From the NCBI GenBank assembly GCA_913046825.1, contig CAJWTF010000002.1, forward strand, positions 1 through 64,000: DNA of 64,000 nucleotides, written 5' to 3'. The notes beneath the pieces are model-generated. The model was not told the DNA's origin, made no database searches, and worked only from the letters and a program-made list of their open reading frames with translations. The position numbers and the translations under genes are program-made. Below, one piece after another: positions 20,341 to 30,915 of the stretch. How positions within the stretch are numbered: the first letter of the stretch is position 1; the number at the start of each line of letters is the position of its first letter. This DNA comes from an uncultured Rickettsiales bacterium. GTDB lineage: Bacteria; Pseudomonadota; Alphaproteobacteria; UBA8366.

Positions 20341-23223
20341 ATGCCAAGTAGCGTTCAATCTCTTCACGAATTGGAACAAACCGACGATTTCATCTCACGT
20401 CACGTCGGGCCTCACGCGGCTGATACCGCCGCTATGCTGGAGCATATCGGAATAGCGTCACTGGAAGCGCTGATCGACGCGGCCGTACCATCAACAATTC
20501 GAGACCCGTCGCCGATGGATTTGCCGCCAAGCCGGACTGAGGTCGACGTTTTGTCGGAACTTCGTGAGATGGCGCAATCCAATACTGCCGGTAAATCATT
20601 GATCGGAATGGGCTATTACAACTGCATCACGCCGCCGGTTGTCATGCGAAACGTGATGGAGAATCCGGGTTGGTACACAGCCTACACCCCCTATCAGCCG
20701 GAAATTTCACAAGGCAGACTCGAAGCTTTGTTGAACTTCCAGACCATGGTGGCCGACCTTACGGGGATGGAAATCGCCAATGCGTCGTTGCTCGATGAAG
20801 CGACGGCGGCGGCGGAGGCCATGACCATGTGCCGCCGGGTCGGCAAGGTGAAAAGCGATCGTTTCTTTGTCGCCGCTGATTGCCATCCCCAAACCATCGC
20901 CGTCCTGCGGACCCGCGCTGCGCCTCTTGGTATCGAGTTGGTGGTCGGCGACCCGTTTGCAGACTTGGACACCTCCAATGTCTATGCCGCGTTGCTGCAG
21001 TATCCGTCGAGCGATGGCAAAGTTTACGACTACCAAAAACTATCGGACAACTTGCATGGGGCGGGCGCCATGCTTGTCGTCGCCACCGACCTAATGGCGT
21101 TGACCTTATTGAAGCCGCCCGGCGAATGGGGGGCGGATATTGCGGTCGGCAGCGCACAGCGTTTCGGTGTACCCCTTGGTTTCGGCGGGCCACACGCGGC
21201 ATTTTTCGCGACATCGGATGCCCATAAGCGCGCGATGCCGGGCCGCCTCGTCGGCGTGTCGGTCGACACCGCCGGACGCCCGGCCTTGCGACTTGCCCTG
21301 CAGACGCGCGAGCAACATATCCGGCGAGAGAAAGCGACCAGCAACATTTGTACGGCGCAGGTCCTATTGGCGGTGATGGCAGGTTGTTATGCAGTCTATC
21401 ACGGGCCTGAGCGCCTTCGCACAATTGCGGAACGCGTGCATCGGATGACGTGGATCCTGGCTTCGGGGTTGTCGCAAGCAGGGATCAAGATTAAGAACGA
21501 GTACTATTTCGATACCTTGACCCTTGGTGTGGACGCGGCGGGCCCGATCCACGAGCGCGCCCATGCCGCTGGATATAATCTGCGGCAGATTGATGAGAAT
21601 CATGTGGGTGTGTCGCTCGACGAAAGCACGACGCGCGCCGATATTGCGGCGTTGTGGTCGATCTTCGAGACAGGGAAAGACGTCTCCGACATTGCATCGC
21701 TCGACGGCGAACAGGCGAGTGGTCTGCCATCCGAGTTACGCCGCGCGTCAGGGTATTTGGAGCATACGGTCTTTCATCAACATCATTCCGAGACGGAAAT
21801 GCTGCGGTATCTGCGCCAACTACAGCAAAAGGATATCGCGCTCGACCGTTCGATGATCCCGCTCGGTTCCTGCACCATGAAGCTGAACTCGACGACGGAA
21901 ATGATCCCGGTGACCTGGCCGGAATTCGCGAATGTCCATCCCTTTGTGCCCTTGGATCAAGCCGAAGGCTTTATCCGGCTGACAAAGGGGTTGGAGGATA
22001 TGCTGTGCAAAATCACCGGCTTCGATGCGGTCTCCTTGCAGCCGAATGCGGGCTCGCAAGGGGAATATGCGGGGTTGCTGGCGATCCGGGGCTATCATGA
22101 AAGCCGGGGTGAGAAAGACCGGGACATCTGCCTGATACCGAGCTCCGCTCATGGTACCAATCCGGCAAGCGCCGTGATGGCCGGCATGCGGGTCGTGGTG
22201 GTCGGCTGCGATGATAACGGCAATATTGATGTCGATGACTTAACCGCAAAGGCAGCGGAACATACCGTCTCGCTGGCTGCGTTGATGGTGACATATCCAT
22301 CGACCCACGGCGTGTTTGAGGAAAGCATCGCTGATATCTGCGATATCGTGCACCGCCATGGCGGACAAGTGTACATGGATGGTGCGAATTTAAATGCCTT
22401 GGTGGGTGTCGCACGGCCGGGAGGTTTCGGTCCGGATGTGGCGCATCTCAATTTGCATAAGACCTTCTGCATACCCCATGGCGGCGGCGGTCCTGGTGTG
22501 GGACCCATCGGTGTATGTGATCATTTGACGGCCTTTCTACCCGGCCATTGGCACCTCGAGGGTGCCGCGGCCGACAGTAGTCCGGTTTCGGCAGCGCCGT
22601 GGGGCAGTGCCGGTATTTTGGCGATCTCCTGGACCTATATCGCACTGATGGGAGCGAATGGGTTAAAGCGCGCGACCGAAATCGCGATCCTAAACGCTAA
22701 TTACATGGCGCAGCGGCTCAAGCCGCATTTTCCCGTCCTCTACAAAGGAGCCAACGGACTCGTGGCCCATGAATGTATTATCGATGTCAGGCCGCTTAAG
22801 GACGCAGCCGATGTCAGTGTCGAGGATATCGCCAAACGGCTGATGGATTATGGGTTCCATGCGCCGACAATGTCATGGCCGGTGGCCGGAACTTTGATGA
22901 TCGAGCCGACCGAAAGCGAATCGAAGGCAGAGCTCGACCGGTTCTGCGATGCGATGATCTCGATTCGCGAGGAAGTACAGCGGATCGAGTCCGGCGACTA
23001 CGATCAGGAGAACAATCCCCTATCGAACGCTCCCCATACGGTCGATGACGTAATGGGTGATTGGGATCGTTCATACGACAGAGAGACGGCGGCCTATCCC
23101 GCCCAATCACTGCGCGACGATAAGTATTGGCCTCCGGTGAACCGGATCGATCAGGTGTACGGGGACCGCCACTTGGTCTGTTCCTGCCCGCCGCTTGATG
23201 CGTACTTGGATGCGGCGGAATAG
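20341..23223 (+). CDS. gcvP: Glycine dehydrogenase (decarboxylating), single-chain P protein
   Basis: PLP enzyme that decarboxylates glycine and loads the aminomethyl group onto GcvH. At 960 residues it is the fused form, with N-terminal (GcvPA-like) and C-terminal (GcvPB-like) halves. The PLP lysine lies in [17 protein letters not shown] at about residue 707. [21 protein letters not shown] at the N-terminus and [14 protein letters not shown] at the middle are typical. The ATG at 20341 follows GCAGGAGCACTATCGCC. The L protein gene is not in this operon, as usual. Confidence 0.97.
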   Translation: MPSSVQSLHELEQTDDFISRHVGPHAADTAAMLEHIGIASLEALIDAAVPSTIRDPSPMDLPPSRTEVDVLSELREMAQSNTAGKSLIGMGYYNCITPPVVMRNVMENPGWYTAYTPYQPEISQGRLEALLNFQTMVADLTGMEIANASLLDEATAAAEAMTMCRRVGKVKSDRFFVAADCHPQTIAVLRTRAAPLGIELVVGDPFADLDTSNVYAALLQYPSSDGKVYDYQKLSDNLHGAGAMLVVATDLMALTLLKPPGEWGADIAVGSAQRFGVPLGFGGPHAAFFATSDAHKRAMPGRLVGVSVDTAGRPALRLALQTREQHIRREKATSNICTAQVLLAVMAGCYAVYHGPERLRTIAERVHRMTWILASGLSQAGIKIKNEYYFDTLTLGVDAAGPIHERAHAAGYNLRQIDENHVGVSLDESTTRADIAALWSIFETGKDVSDIASLDGEQASGLPSELRRASGYLEHTVFHQHHSETEMLRYLRQLQQKDIALDRSMIPLGSCTMKLNSTTEMIPVTWPEFANVHPFVPLDQAEGFIRLTKGLEDMLCKITGFDAVSLQPNAGSQGEYAGLLAIRGYHESRGEKDRDICLIPSSAHGTNPASAVMAGMRVVVVGCDDNGNIDVDDLTAKAAEHTVSLAALMVTYPSTHGVFEESIADICDIVHRHGGQVYMDGANLNALVGVARPGGFGPDVAHLNLHKTFCIPHGGGGPGVGPIGVCDHLTAFLPGHWHLEGAAADSSPVSAAPWGSAGILAISWTYIALMGANGLKRATEIAILNANYMAQRLKPHFPVLYKGANGLVAHECIIDVRPLKDAADVSVEDIAKRLMDYGFHAPTMSWPVAGTLMIEPTESESKAELDRFCDAMISIREEVQRIESGDYDQENNPLSNAPHTVDDVMGDWDRSYDRETAAYPAQSLRDDKYWPPVNRIDQVYGDRHLVCSCPPLDAYLDAAE

Positions 23224-23225
23224 AC

Positions 23226-24005
23226 TTAGAAAATATTCTCTGCGTCGCCGACCAGGTTGGTCAATGCGGACATATTGCTCCGCAAGGCCCGGCGATTAAT
23301 GAGCTTCTCCTGTGCCATTCCGGGAAAATCAGTGAAGTTAATGATGTTCCAGCCGATCAACAGATCGATTAAATCCTCGGTGATCCGCGCCATCTCCAAT
23401 TCCGATGCATCGAGTTGTCGGAGGGCTGTACCGTCGATATTTCCGAACGCTTCGCTACCGTCATCGGTAATGTCTGTCTGAGGTTGGGCGGGTGGCGGCG
23501 GTGCCTCGGCCTCCGACGCTTCCGCTATTTCCGAAGCCGCACGATCATTGGACCGTGCATGTGCCGAATCGACGCCTTCAAGATCAAAACCGCCGCTAAA
23601 TTAATCGTTTTCGAAGGAGTCGTGTGGAATGTCGTCGGGGAGGGAGAATTCCGTGTCCACATCTTCGTTTGTCGCTTTTTGTTCCAAGGGGACGTTCGGC
23701 GCTGGGCCCGGTTCGAACACAGCGGCGCCATCTTACCCAACATTCACAAATTCCTGGGATTCGTCATAGAGCGCAACGTCATAGTCCGGTGGCGGTATGT
23801 AGGGGGCGTCGATCTGTGGTTCCGCGTAATCGTACGATTCAACCACGGCGTCCGCGAGCGGTGAATCGACCGATTGCGTCGGTGCGAGACCCAGGAATTT
23901 TAAGAGCTCAGGGTTGTTCGCGCGGACACGCTCCTTCGCGTCACGGCTTGGCCGGTCGAAGACGGTGGAAATTCGTCCCGCTGCTGTGCGTTTCACATCG
24001 GGCAT
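23226..24005 (-). pseudogene. Hypothetical protein gene interrupted by two in-frame TAA codons
   Basis: A single open frame of 260 codons runs from the ATG at 24005 to TAA at 23226-23228, broken only by TAA at 23733-23735 and TAA near 23600. There is no frameshift. The first 90 residues (MPDVKRTAAGRISTVFDRP...) are basic then acidic; the middle is proline- and acid-rich; the last 80 are helical (DASELEMARITEDLIDLLIGWN, EKLINRRALRSNMSALTNL). Reading sense on both sides of each stop suggests a former gene of about 259 residues. I do not recognise the family. It is convergent with gcvP and downstream of the atp terminator. Confidence 0.65.
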
Positions 24006-24090
24006 GGCTCAAACGATTCAATCGCGGGTATCGTCAAATCGGATAGTATGGCGGCACATCGCAGCTAACAACGCGGTAGAGGGTCCAAGA

Positions 24091-24113
24091 AAAAAGCCCC
24101 GCGATGCGGGGCC
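24091..24113 (-). terminator. Rho-independent terminator of the F0 ATP synthase operon
   Basis: On the minus strand GCCCCGC-ATC-GCGGGGC (24112 to 24096) forms a 7-bp G+C stem with a 3-base loop, followed by a run of T (complement of the A run at 24089-24095). It lies about 30 bases after the atpF stop. Confidence 0.88.
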
Positions 24114-24143
24114 TTGATCAAATATTGTCGTAAATTTGGAATT

Positions 24144-24635
24144 CTACTGAAGCTTACTCGGAATTTCCTCGATCGATTGATCGATCAGTCGGCCACCTTC
24201 GGCACCCGTCAGTCTGTCGGTCAGCAACTTTTCAGCTGCCTTCATCGCCAGTTCGACGGACATGGCCCGTACCTCTTGAATGGCGGCCGCTTCTGCTTGG
24301 GCGATCTTGTCGCGCGCCTGCTCTTCTTGACGGCGGACCATTTCCTTCATTGCCTCTTCGCCTTCTGCCCGATGGCGTTCCGCTTCCTGGCGCGCGCGAA
24401 TGACAATGTTTTCCGCATCCTGCAAGGCTTGGCGCTGTTGGCGTTGATAGTTTGCCAGCAGGCCTTGCGCCGCTTCGCGTAATTTCTCGGCCTCTTCGAC
24501 TTCTTGCCGAATTTCTGCGATTTTCGCATCCAATCCACCGAGCATAGCGCCCCGGATCGGTTTGAAGACAGCGATGACAAATAGCACAAAAGCAATCGCC
24601 ACCCAGAAAGTGGGATCGTGGATCAATGCATCCAT
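24144..24635 (-). CDS. atpF: F0F1 ATP synthase subunit b
   Basis: Peripheral stalk subunit of ATP synthase. 163 residues: one N-terminal membrane helix (PTFWVAIAFVLFVIAVFKPI) and a long charged coiled coil (about residues 35-150) rich in E, K, R, A and Q. It is the last gene of the F0 operon; its ATG is 3 bases from the stop of the b' gene. Having both b and b' is typical of alphaproteobacteria and phototrophs. Confidence 0.94.
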   Translation of the reverse strand: MDALIHDPTFWVAIAFVLFVIAVFKPIRGAMLGGLDAKIAEIRQEVEEAEKLREAAQGLLANYQRQQRQALQDAENIVIRARQEAERHRAEGEEAMKEMVRRQEEQARDKIAQAEAAAIQEVRAMSVELAMKAAEKLLTDRLTGAEGGRLIDQSIEEIPSKLQ

Positions 24636-24637
24636 AA

Positions 24638-25129
24638 TCAGGCGCCTCCCTGCATTGCCGCTTCGACGGCATCCTTAGCATCGGCTTCGGCTATTTCCGC
24701 CCCAATCAAGCGTTGGACCGCGGCGCAGGTCACGTCACGGGCCACTTTGGGGATCGTTCCCTGGGCAGCGGCCTTTTCTTCCGCAATTCGGCCTTCAGCA
24801 GCCTGGGTTTCCTCGGAGAGCCGAGCTGCAGTTTCATCCTGCAGTTTGGCTCGAGCCTTGGCGATGGATTGGGCCATGTCGCGGTGGATGCCTTGGGCTT
24901 CCGCCGCCGCATCGGCGTGGGATTTCTCCAACGCCGCCAACACGGTTTCGGCTTCCTTGCGAAGCGTTTCCGCTTTCCCGAGGTCGTCCTCGATCCGCTG
25001 CTGACGTGAATCGCGTATGTCGACGATTCGCGGCATGGCCACCTTCCAGACGACGAAATAAAGCGCCACGAAGGTGATCAGCAGCCAAGCCAGCTGCGGT
25101 GGGAAGGTCGATAAGTCGAGCTGTGGCAT
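24638..25129 (-). CDS. atpG: F0F1 ATP synthase subunit b'
   Basis: Second peripheral stalk subunit, paired with subunit b. 163 residues, starting MPQLDLSTFPPQLAWLLITFVALYF, where the proline-containing lead and helix match b' proteins. A long charged coiled coil follows from about residue 40. Gene naming varies (atpF', atpG, atpX). It lies between atpE and atpF on the minus strand. Confidence 0.93.
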   Translation of the reverse strand: MPQLDLSTFPPQLAWLLITFVALYFVVWKVAMPRIVDIRDSRQQRIEDDLGKAETLRKEAETVLAALEKSHADAAAEAQGIHRDMAQSIAKARAKLQDETAARLSEETQAAEGRIAEEKAAAQGTIPKVARDVTCAAVQRLIGAEIAEADAKDAVEAAMQGGA

Positions 25130-25164
25130 GCGCCTACTCCCGGACTACCGGGCGTTGCCCGTGC

Positions 25165-25389
25165 TTAACCGAACAGAATGAGAAGCGAAATAACGAGCGC
25201 GAAGAGCGCGATGGCTTCCACCAGCGCGAAACCGAGCATCGTCATCGTGAAAACCTCACCGCGGGCGGCGGGGTTGCGGCCAACCGCGATAATGAACGAC
25301 GAGAAAACGCTACCGATACCGATTCCCGAACCGATCATGCCGATAACGGCAAGGCCGGCGCCGATGACTTTTGCAGCTTCTACTTCCAT
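25165..25389 (-). CDS. atpE: F0F1 ATP synthase subunit c
   Basis: Proton-carrying ring subunit. 74 residues forming a two-helix hairpin: a glycine-rich first helix (GSGIGIGSVFSSFI), the polar loop VGRNPAARGE, and a second helix with the proton-binding glutamate in FALVEAIALFALVI at about residue 58. The ligand pattern is that of a proton, not sodium, enzyme. The start is the ATG at 25389, preceded by GAAGAGGAC. Confidence 0.97.
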   Translation of the reverse strand: MEVEAAKVIGAGLAVIGMIGSGIGIGSVFSSFIIAVGRNPAARGEVFTMTMLGFALVEAIALFALVISLLILFG

Positions 25390-25446
25390 GGTGATGTCCT
25401 CTTCTTAAGATAAATGTTGTTCGTCGAAATTGGTTTTTAATGCGAT

Positions 25447-26184
25447 CTAGTGGAGATGGATCGCGTCGTTGATGTAGAGGCAGGTCAGGATCGCGAAGAC
25501 ATAGGCCTGCAAGAAAGCGATGAGGATTTCCAATCCCGTCAGAGCAACCACGAGGGCCAGCGGCATGACGCCCGCGACACCAAGCACGGCGATGAAACCG
25601 GCGATCACCTTAATCAGCGTGTGCCCTGCGAGCATATTCGCGAAGAGCCGCACCGACAGGCTAATCGGGCGCGAAAGATAGGAAATTACTTCGATTGGTA
25701 TCAGCAAGGGCAGCATATAGACCGGAGTGCCGGGAGGCGCGAAGAACGAGAAGAAATGCATGCCGTGACGGGCAAAACCGAGGATCGTCACACTGATAAA
25801 GATGAGGATGGCCATCGCAAAGGTAACGGCGATGTGGCTGGTGAAGGTGAAGCTATAGGGCAACATGCCGAGCAAATTGCCCAGCAAAACAAACATAAAC
25901 AGAGTGAAGATGATCGGGAAATAACGGCGGCCTTCCTGACCAATCGTGTCTTTCAGCAATCCGGCGATGAATTCATAGGCGAGTTCGACCGCGACTTGCC
26001 AGCGGCCCGGCACAATGGCGCTACGGCGCATGCCGAGAACGAGGAATGACGATGCGACTAACACCGCGATTGTCATGAACAATGCGGAATTGGTAAACGA
26101 CACGTCAACGCCGCCGACCTCTAAAGGTACAAGCGTCTTAATCACGAATTGTTCGAGAGGACTATGTCCGCCGTCTGCTGCCAT
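25447..26184 (-). CDS. atpB: F0F1 ATP synthase subunit a
   Basis: Stator channel subunit of F0. 245 residues with five to six helices. The essential arginine lies in RPISLSVRLFANMLAGH, and the last helix has GLEILIAFLQAYVFAILTCLYINDAI. The N-terminus MAADGGHSPLEQFVIKTLVP is typical of alphaproteobacteria. It begins 9 bases after the atpI stop. Confidence 0.97.
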   Translation of the reverse strand: MAADGGHSPLEQFVIKTLVPLEVGGVDVSFTNSALFMTIAVLVASSFLVLGMRRSAIVPGRWQVAVELAYEFIAGLLKDTIGQEGRRYFPIIFTLFMFVLLGNLLGMLPYSFTFTSHIAVTFAMAILIFISVTILGFARHGMHFFSFFAPPGTPVYMLPLLIPIEVISYLSRPISLSVRLFANMLAGHTLIKVIAGFIAVLGVAGVMPLALVVALTGLEILIAFLQAYVFAILTCLYINDAIHLH

Positions 26185-26193
26185 CTTAGGTCC

Positions 26194-26556
26194 CTACTCG
26201 CTCTCCGAGCGATCCGATTTCTTAGCCGCACTCTTCGCGTCGTAACCGGCCGCATAACCAAATCCGCTCATAACGCGGAAAATATTTAAAAACCCTGCCG
26301 CGCTTCCCAAGATGAAAAACACGAGCATCAACCAAGGTTTGGTTTCAAGCCAGTAATCGAGAAACAATCCGATTGCCACCCCTACGCCAACAGCGGAGAC
26401 AAATTCGACTCCGATTTTCAGCGCAATACCTAACCCGTTACCGGCCTCGGCCTTACTTTCGTCGTTCTTCGGATCATTCACATGACGATATCCACGGGCC
26501 GCCTTAAGCTTCGTGTCTAGCTCTTTGAGCGAGGAAGTAGGCGGTTCCTCAGACAT
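26194..26556 (-). CDS. atpI: AtpZ/AtpI family protein
   Basis: Small membrane protein at the head of the F0 operon, thought to help c-ring assembly or ion supply. 120 residues: a polar N-terminus of about 45 residues, then two helices (GVEFVSAVGVGVAIGLFLDYWL with the conserved G-x-x-x-G and D, and PWLMLVFFILGSAAGFLNIFR), followed by a charged tail. It is the first gene of the operon, about 45 bases downstream of a promoter. Confidence 0.9.
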   Translation of the reverse strand: MSEEPPTSSLKELDTKLKAARGYRHVNDPKNDESKAEAGNGLGIALKIGVEFVSAVGVGVAIGLFLDYWLETKPWLMLVFFILGSAAGFLNIFRVMSGFGYAAGYDAKSAAKKSDRSESE

Positions 26557-26604
26557 CCTTCAATGCTACCGAAATGACGCTCGAAAAACGCCGAAAGCGG
26601 CCGC

Positions 26605-26633
26605 AACATAAAGGTGGGATATGAGCAAGTCAA
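26605..26633 (-). promoter_or_regulatory. Sigma-70-type promoter of the F0 operon
   Basis: On the minus strand, -35 TTGACT (26633-26628) and -10 TATGTT (26610-26605) are separated by exactly 17 bases. The predicted start would lie about 40 bases before the atpI ATG at 26556. Five of six and four of six bases match consensus. Confidence 0.6.
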
Positions 26634-26692
26634 GTTGCGGCATTGCGCCGCAGCAATGTTGGATTTCCGCGCTTTTAAGGACATCGCGATAC

Positions 26693-29600
26693 TCAGGCCG
26701 AGTCACGGATCGCTTCCGCCGTGCGCAAGTCGACCGAGACCAGCTGACTGACCCCGCGCTCGCCCATGGTAACACCGAAAAGCCGGTCCATTTTTGCCAT
26801 CGTCAGACGGTGGTGAGTGACGACCATGAAACGGGTCTTCGACGCCTTGGTAATCTCGTCGAGCAGATTACAAAAACGCTCCACATTGGCGTCGTCGAGC
26901 GGGGCGTCGACCTCGTCGAGCACGCAGATCGGTGCTGGGTTCGTCAGGAAAACGGCAAACAGCAATGCCAAGGCGGTTAATGCCTGCTCGCCGCCGGACA
27001 GCAACGATAGAATTTGAAGTTTCTTGCCGGGTGGGCTTGCCATGATCTCAAGGCCGGCTTCCAAAGGATCGTCCGCTTCGGTTAAAGCCAGATGTGCATG
27101 GCCACCGCCGAAAAGCCGCACGAAAAGTGTCTCGAAATGTTGGTTTACCTGATCGAAGGCTGCCAATAGCCGTTCCCGGCCTTCCTTGTTGAGCGCGGAA
27201 ATGCCCTGACGGAGACGTGCGATCGCCGCCAAGAGGTCTTCGCGCTCGGTCTGCATGGTTGTGATCTGCTCTTCGAGCTCAATCAGCTCTTGCTCTGCGC
27301 GCAGATTGACGGGCCCCATGCTGTCTCGTTCGCGGACCAGCCGTTCTAATTTAACCTCGACCACATCGCGCGGTGGCAATTCTTCCTCCGGATCGATCTC
27401 CGCATCTGCCAGGATTGTCTCCGGCTTACTCTCCAAACGCTCGGCGATCCGTTCCTTGACTGCGTCGCAGTCGGATATGGCCTGCTCCACATGGGCTTGG
27501 GCGCGGACCCGCTCCTCGCGGGCGTCACCGGCGGTGGCTTCGGCGCGGCGCAGGGTCGCATCCGCTTCGGCGAGGCCGTTTTCCATCTCCGCCAAGCGGT
27601 CGGCGGCGGCGTTCCTCTTAATCTCGGAGCCTTCCAACGTGTCTAGTAGTGCGATCCGTTGGGTTCCGATCTCGGCCGGTCGCGCCGCTAATCGCGATTT
27701 TTGCTCTTCTTCGCTGGTGCGGCGAGTCTCGAGTTCTTCGATTCGCCCGCGCGCGCCACCGACCCGGTTCTCCCAGGATGTGCGCTCATTGGCTATCACT
27801 TTGAGGCGAGCACCCCGTTGCTGCGCCTCGTTGGCGATCCGATCATGTGCGCTGCGGCGTTCACGTTCCGTCGTGCGGCCTGCCTCGATCTCCTGGTGCA
27901 GCGTTGCGCTGCGCTGGCGGGCTTCAACCGGGTCCGTCAGTTGTGCGACAGAGGCTTCGATGGCGACACGTTGCTCTTGGGTCTCCGTGAGATCGACGCG
28001 CACCCGCTCCAGCAATTCGCCAAGTGATTCCAGGCGCGAACGTGTGCCCGCCGTCGCGTCGGCCAGTGCCGTATATGCCTTTCGGGCATTGGCGAGCGTG
28101 TCATAGGCTGTTTGCAGGTCGAAGCGAGCCTTACGCTCCTGGGTGGCAGCCTCTTTGGCCGTCTCCTGCGAATCGATATGGAACTGCCGGGCCGTCTCGT
28201 AATTCTTTTCCACCGCCTGCAATTGCCCGCGAATTTCGGTGAGGCGGTTGCGTTGACTAAGACGCGTCGCCGCCGTCGTCTGTGCGCCGGACGTCACGGT
28301 AAATCCGTCCCAGCGCCAAAGGGCGCCGTCTAGGCTCACCAATCGCTGACCTTCGCGCAGCGCTTCATGCAATCCGCTACCGGCGCTGGCATTGTCGATC
28401 ACGCCGATGGCCGCTAAGCGGCGCGCGAGTGCGGGCGGGCCTTTCACAAAGTCGGAGAGCGGGCGCATACCGTCCGGCAGAGGGGCCGGTGATGCGAGCG
28501 CCGGCAGGATCGTCCAATGGACCGGCGCCGCCGTGTCGATCGGGGCCGTCAAATCGTCGTCCAAGGCGGCGCCCAATGCTTTTTCATATCCGGGCGTGAC
28601 TTCCAGGGCGTCGACCAAGGGTGGGAAAAGATCGGCCTCATCTTCCTTCAGAAGATCCGCCAGCGCATTTTCTTCGGCACTTAGACGGTCGCGCGCGGAT
28701 TGCGCATCCTGCAAGCGGCTGCGGCGGTCTGCTTCGGTTTGCTCGGCCGCACCTCTTGTGGCTTCCGCCTCTTCCGAGGTGCGCCGCGCCGATTCAACCT
28801 CTGCTTCTGCCTCTGGCACCGCCTTCGCAGTTTGCTCGAGGGCTGTATCCTCGCCGACTTCGGCCATTAGTTCTTCGCGTTCGCGCTGCAGCGATTCGAC
28901 GCGTTCCGTCAGATTGTCGTGGCGGCGGGCCAATTCGTCCCGGCGATTCAACAATGCGGTGCGGTTAGCTTCCGCCGCCGCCACGGTTTGCGTCAATTCA
29001 CCGAGTTCTGATTCTTTTGCGCGAAGCGACGTGCCAATTTCTTCCAGGGCCACGCGGGCGGTTTCGCGGCGTTCTTCTTCGCCTTCACGGGCAGCGGTGA
29101 TTTCCGCGACTTCATCATCCATGCGCCGGAGGGCGGCCTCCGCATCCTCGCCGAGCGACTGTTCGCGCGCGATATCGATGCCGATTTGGTTGAGGCGTTG
29201 ATCCACCGCCGCCAAGGCCTCGACGATCCGGCCCTCTTCCGCTTCCAATTCCCTCTGCGCCACCAACAAACGCTGCAATTCGGCTGCGGCTTCCGCTTCC
29301 GCCTGGCGCAGATCGGGCAGGTTTGCCGCAATTTCTGCTTGCAGTCGCGAGGCTTCGGCAGCATGACCGGTTCGCGTGGCAACCTCCGCTTCGGCTTTTG
29401 TCAGCCCCTCGCGCGCCTTCTCCAGCGCGGCTGTTACTTCCTGCCAGCGCAAGTGAAGTTGCATCGCTTCATGGCGCCGAATATGTCCGCCGAGACGGCG
29501 ATAGCGTGCGGCCTGCCGGGCTTGACGTTTCAATCCTTGGAATTGCCCTTCGAGTGCAATGATTACGTCGTCCAGACGTTCCAGATTGGTTTCCGCCCCG

Positions 29601-30154
29601 CGCAACCGCAATTCGGCCTCGTGGCGGCGTGAATGCAGTCCCTTGATCCCGGCGGCTTCTTCCAGCAACCCGCGCCGTTGGGTTGGCTTTGCGCCGATCA
29701 GGGCACCGACCCGACCTTGGTTGACCATGGCGGTCGAGTGGGCGCCGGTCGCCATGTCCGCGAACAGCAATTGGACGTCGCGTGCGCGGACACTCTTGCC
29801 ATTAATCTTGTAGTCGGAGCCGGAGCCGCGTTCGATCCGCCGGATAACTTCGATTTCGGTGGAATCGTTGAATGGCGAGGGTGCATCCCGGTCGGAATTA
29901 TCGAGAACCAGCGCCACTTCCGCGATGTTGCGGGCCGGGCGATCGTCGGTGCCGCCGAAGATTACGTCGTCCATCTCTCCGCCACGCATTTGCTTGGCGG
30001 AGGTCTCGCCCATGACCCACTTCAGCGCTTCCACAACATTCGATTTACCACAGCCGTTCGGCCCGACGACTCCCGTAATGCCGTCCTCTATCTGGACTTC
30101 AACCGGATCGAGGAAAGATTTGAAACCAACGAGGCGTAATTTCTGAAAATGCAC
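26693..30154 (-). CDS. smc: Chromosome segregation protein SMC
   Basis: Chromosome-organising ATPase, 1153 residues. The N-terminal head has LVGFKSFLDPVEV and Walker A GPNGCGKSN at about residues 32-40; then a long coiled coil, a globular hinge at about 490-650, a second coiled coil, and the C-terminal head with the signature LSGGEQAL and Walker B ICVLDEVDAPLDDAN. Length is normal. It is followed upstream on the same strand by dsbA-like and dciA genes, an order kept in many alphaproteobacteria. Confidence 0.97.
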   Translation of the reverse strand: MHFQKLRLVGFKSFLDPVEVQIEDGITGVVGPNGCGKSNVVEALKWVMGETSAKQMRGGEMDDVIFGGTDDRPARNIAEVALVLDNSDRDAPSPFNDSTEIEVIRRIERGSGSDYKINGKSVRARDVQLLFADMATGAHSTAMVNQGRVGALIGAKPTQRRGLLEEAAGIKGLHSRRHEAELRLRGAETNLERLDDVIIALEGQFQGLKRQARQAARYRRLGGHIRRHEAMQLHLRWQEVTAALEKAREGLTKAEAEVATRTGHAAEASRLQAEIAANLPDLRQAEAEAAAELQRLLVAQRELEAEEGRIVEALAAVDQRLNQIGIDIAREQSLGEDAEAALRRMDDEVAEITAAREGEEERRETARVALEEIGTSLRAKESELGELTQTVAAAEANRTALLNRRDELARRHDNLTERVESLQREREELMAEVGEDTALEQTAKAVPEAEAEVESARRTSEEAEATRGAAEQTEADRRSRLQDAQSARDRLSAEENALADLLKEDEADLFPPLVDALEVTPGYEKALGAALDDDLTAPIDTAAPVHWTILPALASPAPLPDGMRPLSDFVKGPPALARRLAAIGVIDNASAGSGLHEALREGQRLVSLDGALWRWDGFTVTSGAQTTAATRLSQRNRLTEIRGQLQAVEKNYETARQFHIDSQETAKEAATQERKARFDLQTAYDTLANARKAYTALADATAGTRSRLESLGELLERVRVDLTETQEQRVAIEASVAQLTDPVEARQRSATLHQEIEAGRTTERERRSAHDRIANEAQQRGARLKVIANERTSWENRVGGARGRIEELETRRTSEEEQKSRLAARPAEIGTQRIALLDTLEGSEIKRNAAADRLAEMENGLAEADATLRRAEATAGDAREERVRAQAHVEQAISDCDAVKERIAERLESKPETILADAEIDPEEELPPRDVVEVKLERLVRERDSMGPVNLRAEQELIELEEQITTMQTEREDLLAAIARLRQGISALNKEGRERLLAAFDQVNQHFETLFVRLFGGGHAHLALTEADDPLEAGLEIMASPPGKKLQILSLLSGGEQALTALALLFAVFLTNPAPICVLDEVDAPLDDANVERFCNLLDEITKASKTRFMVVTHHRLTMAKMDRLFGVTMGERGVSQLVSVDLRTAEAIRDSA

Positions 30155-30196
30155 TGCGGTCGCGACAATCGTTTAGACGGCGGACAGACCGATGGC

Positions 30197-30802
30197 TCAT
30201 TTCACCTTCTTCGAAAGGATTTTGTCGAAATCCTCATAAGGCTGCGAGCCGACGATCTTATGGTCACCGTCGATGATAAAGGTTGGAGTCGCGTTTACAT
30301 CAAATTTCTTCTGACCTTCAAGGCGCTTTTCAACGATGCCGTCGACCAAGGCCGCATTTTTGAGGCAGGCTTCGAAATCCGAGGGGTTCAATCCGCCTAA
30401 TTTCCCGATCCGCGAGAGCGCTTCGAAGGGCTGCTTGCTCCGGCTCCAATTGGCTTGCTGCTGGAATAAAACATCGACGAAACTGAAGAAGCGTTCCGAT
30501 GGGGCGCAGCGCGCCATGACGGTAGCGAGTAGGCCCATTTGGTCGAATGGAAAGTCGCGGTAGATCAGTTTGACCTTGCCGGTATCGATGTAGTTTTTCC
30601 TGATTTTCGGCAGGATATCGACGTGAAACTGCCGACAACTCGGGCAGGTCAGCGACGAATATTCGATGATCGTGACCGGGGCATTAGGGTCGCCGAGAAT
30701 GCGATCCGCGAGCGCCTGGTCCGTTGTCGGAGCGGCAGCCGAAGCGGCGAAGGTGAAGAAAAATGTAATGGATATCGCCGCGGAAATTAGAAGTCGTTTC
30801 AC
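30197..30802 (-). CDS. DsbA family thiol-disulfide oxidoreductase, periplasmic
   Basis: Thioredoxin-fold protein with active site CPSC in SSLTCPSCRQFHVDILP, about residue 55-60, and the cis-proline loop NATPTFIIDGD. I chose the GTG at 30802 because CAGGAGGACG lies directly before it; the product (201 residues) then begins with a signal peptide VKRLLISAAISITFFFTFAA. It resembles the alphaproteobacterial DsbA/BdbD group found between smc and dciA. Role: forming or isomerising disulfides in the periplasm. Confidence 0.9.
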   Translation of the reverse strand: MKRLLISAAISITFFFTFAASAAAPTTDQALADRILGDPNAPVTIIEYSSLTCPSCRQFHVDILPKIRKNYIDTGKVKLIYRDFPFDQMGLLATVMARCAPSERFFSFVDVLFQQQANWSRSKQPFEALSRIGKLGGLNPSDFEACLKNAALVDGIVEKRLEGQKKFDVNATPTFIIDGDHKIVGSQPYEDFDKILSKKVK

Positions 30803-30915
30803 ACCGTCCTCCTGATGAAACATGCGTTCGTGAGCGGATGGGCGGACGGATGTCCGGTCCGCAGGTTGGGCAAGTATAGGGATGTGATTATGGCGGTATC
30901 AAGGCTATCGAGTGG

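Noticed and set aside
26636..26652. Hairpin TGCGGC/GCCGCA after smc as a terminator
   Set aside because: No T-run follows on either strand, and it overlaps the -35 side of the atp promoter region; probably chance.
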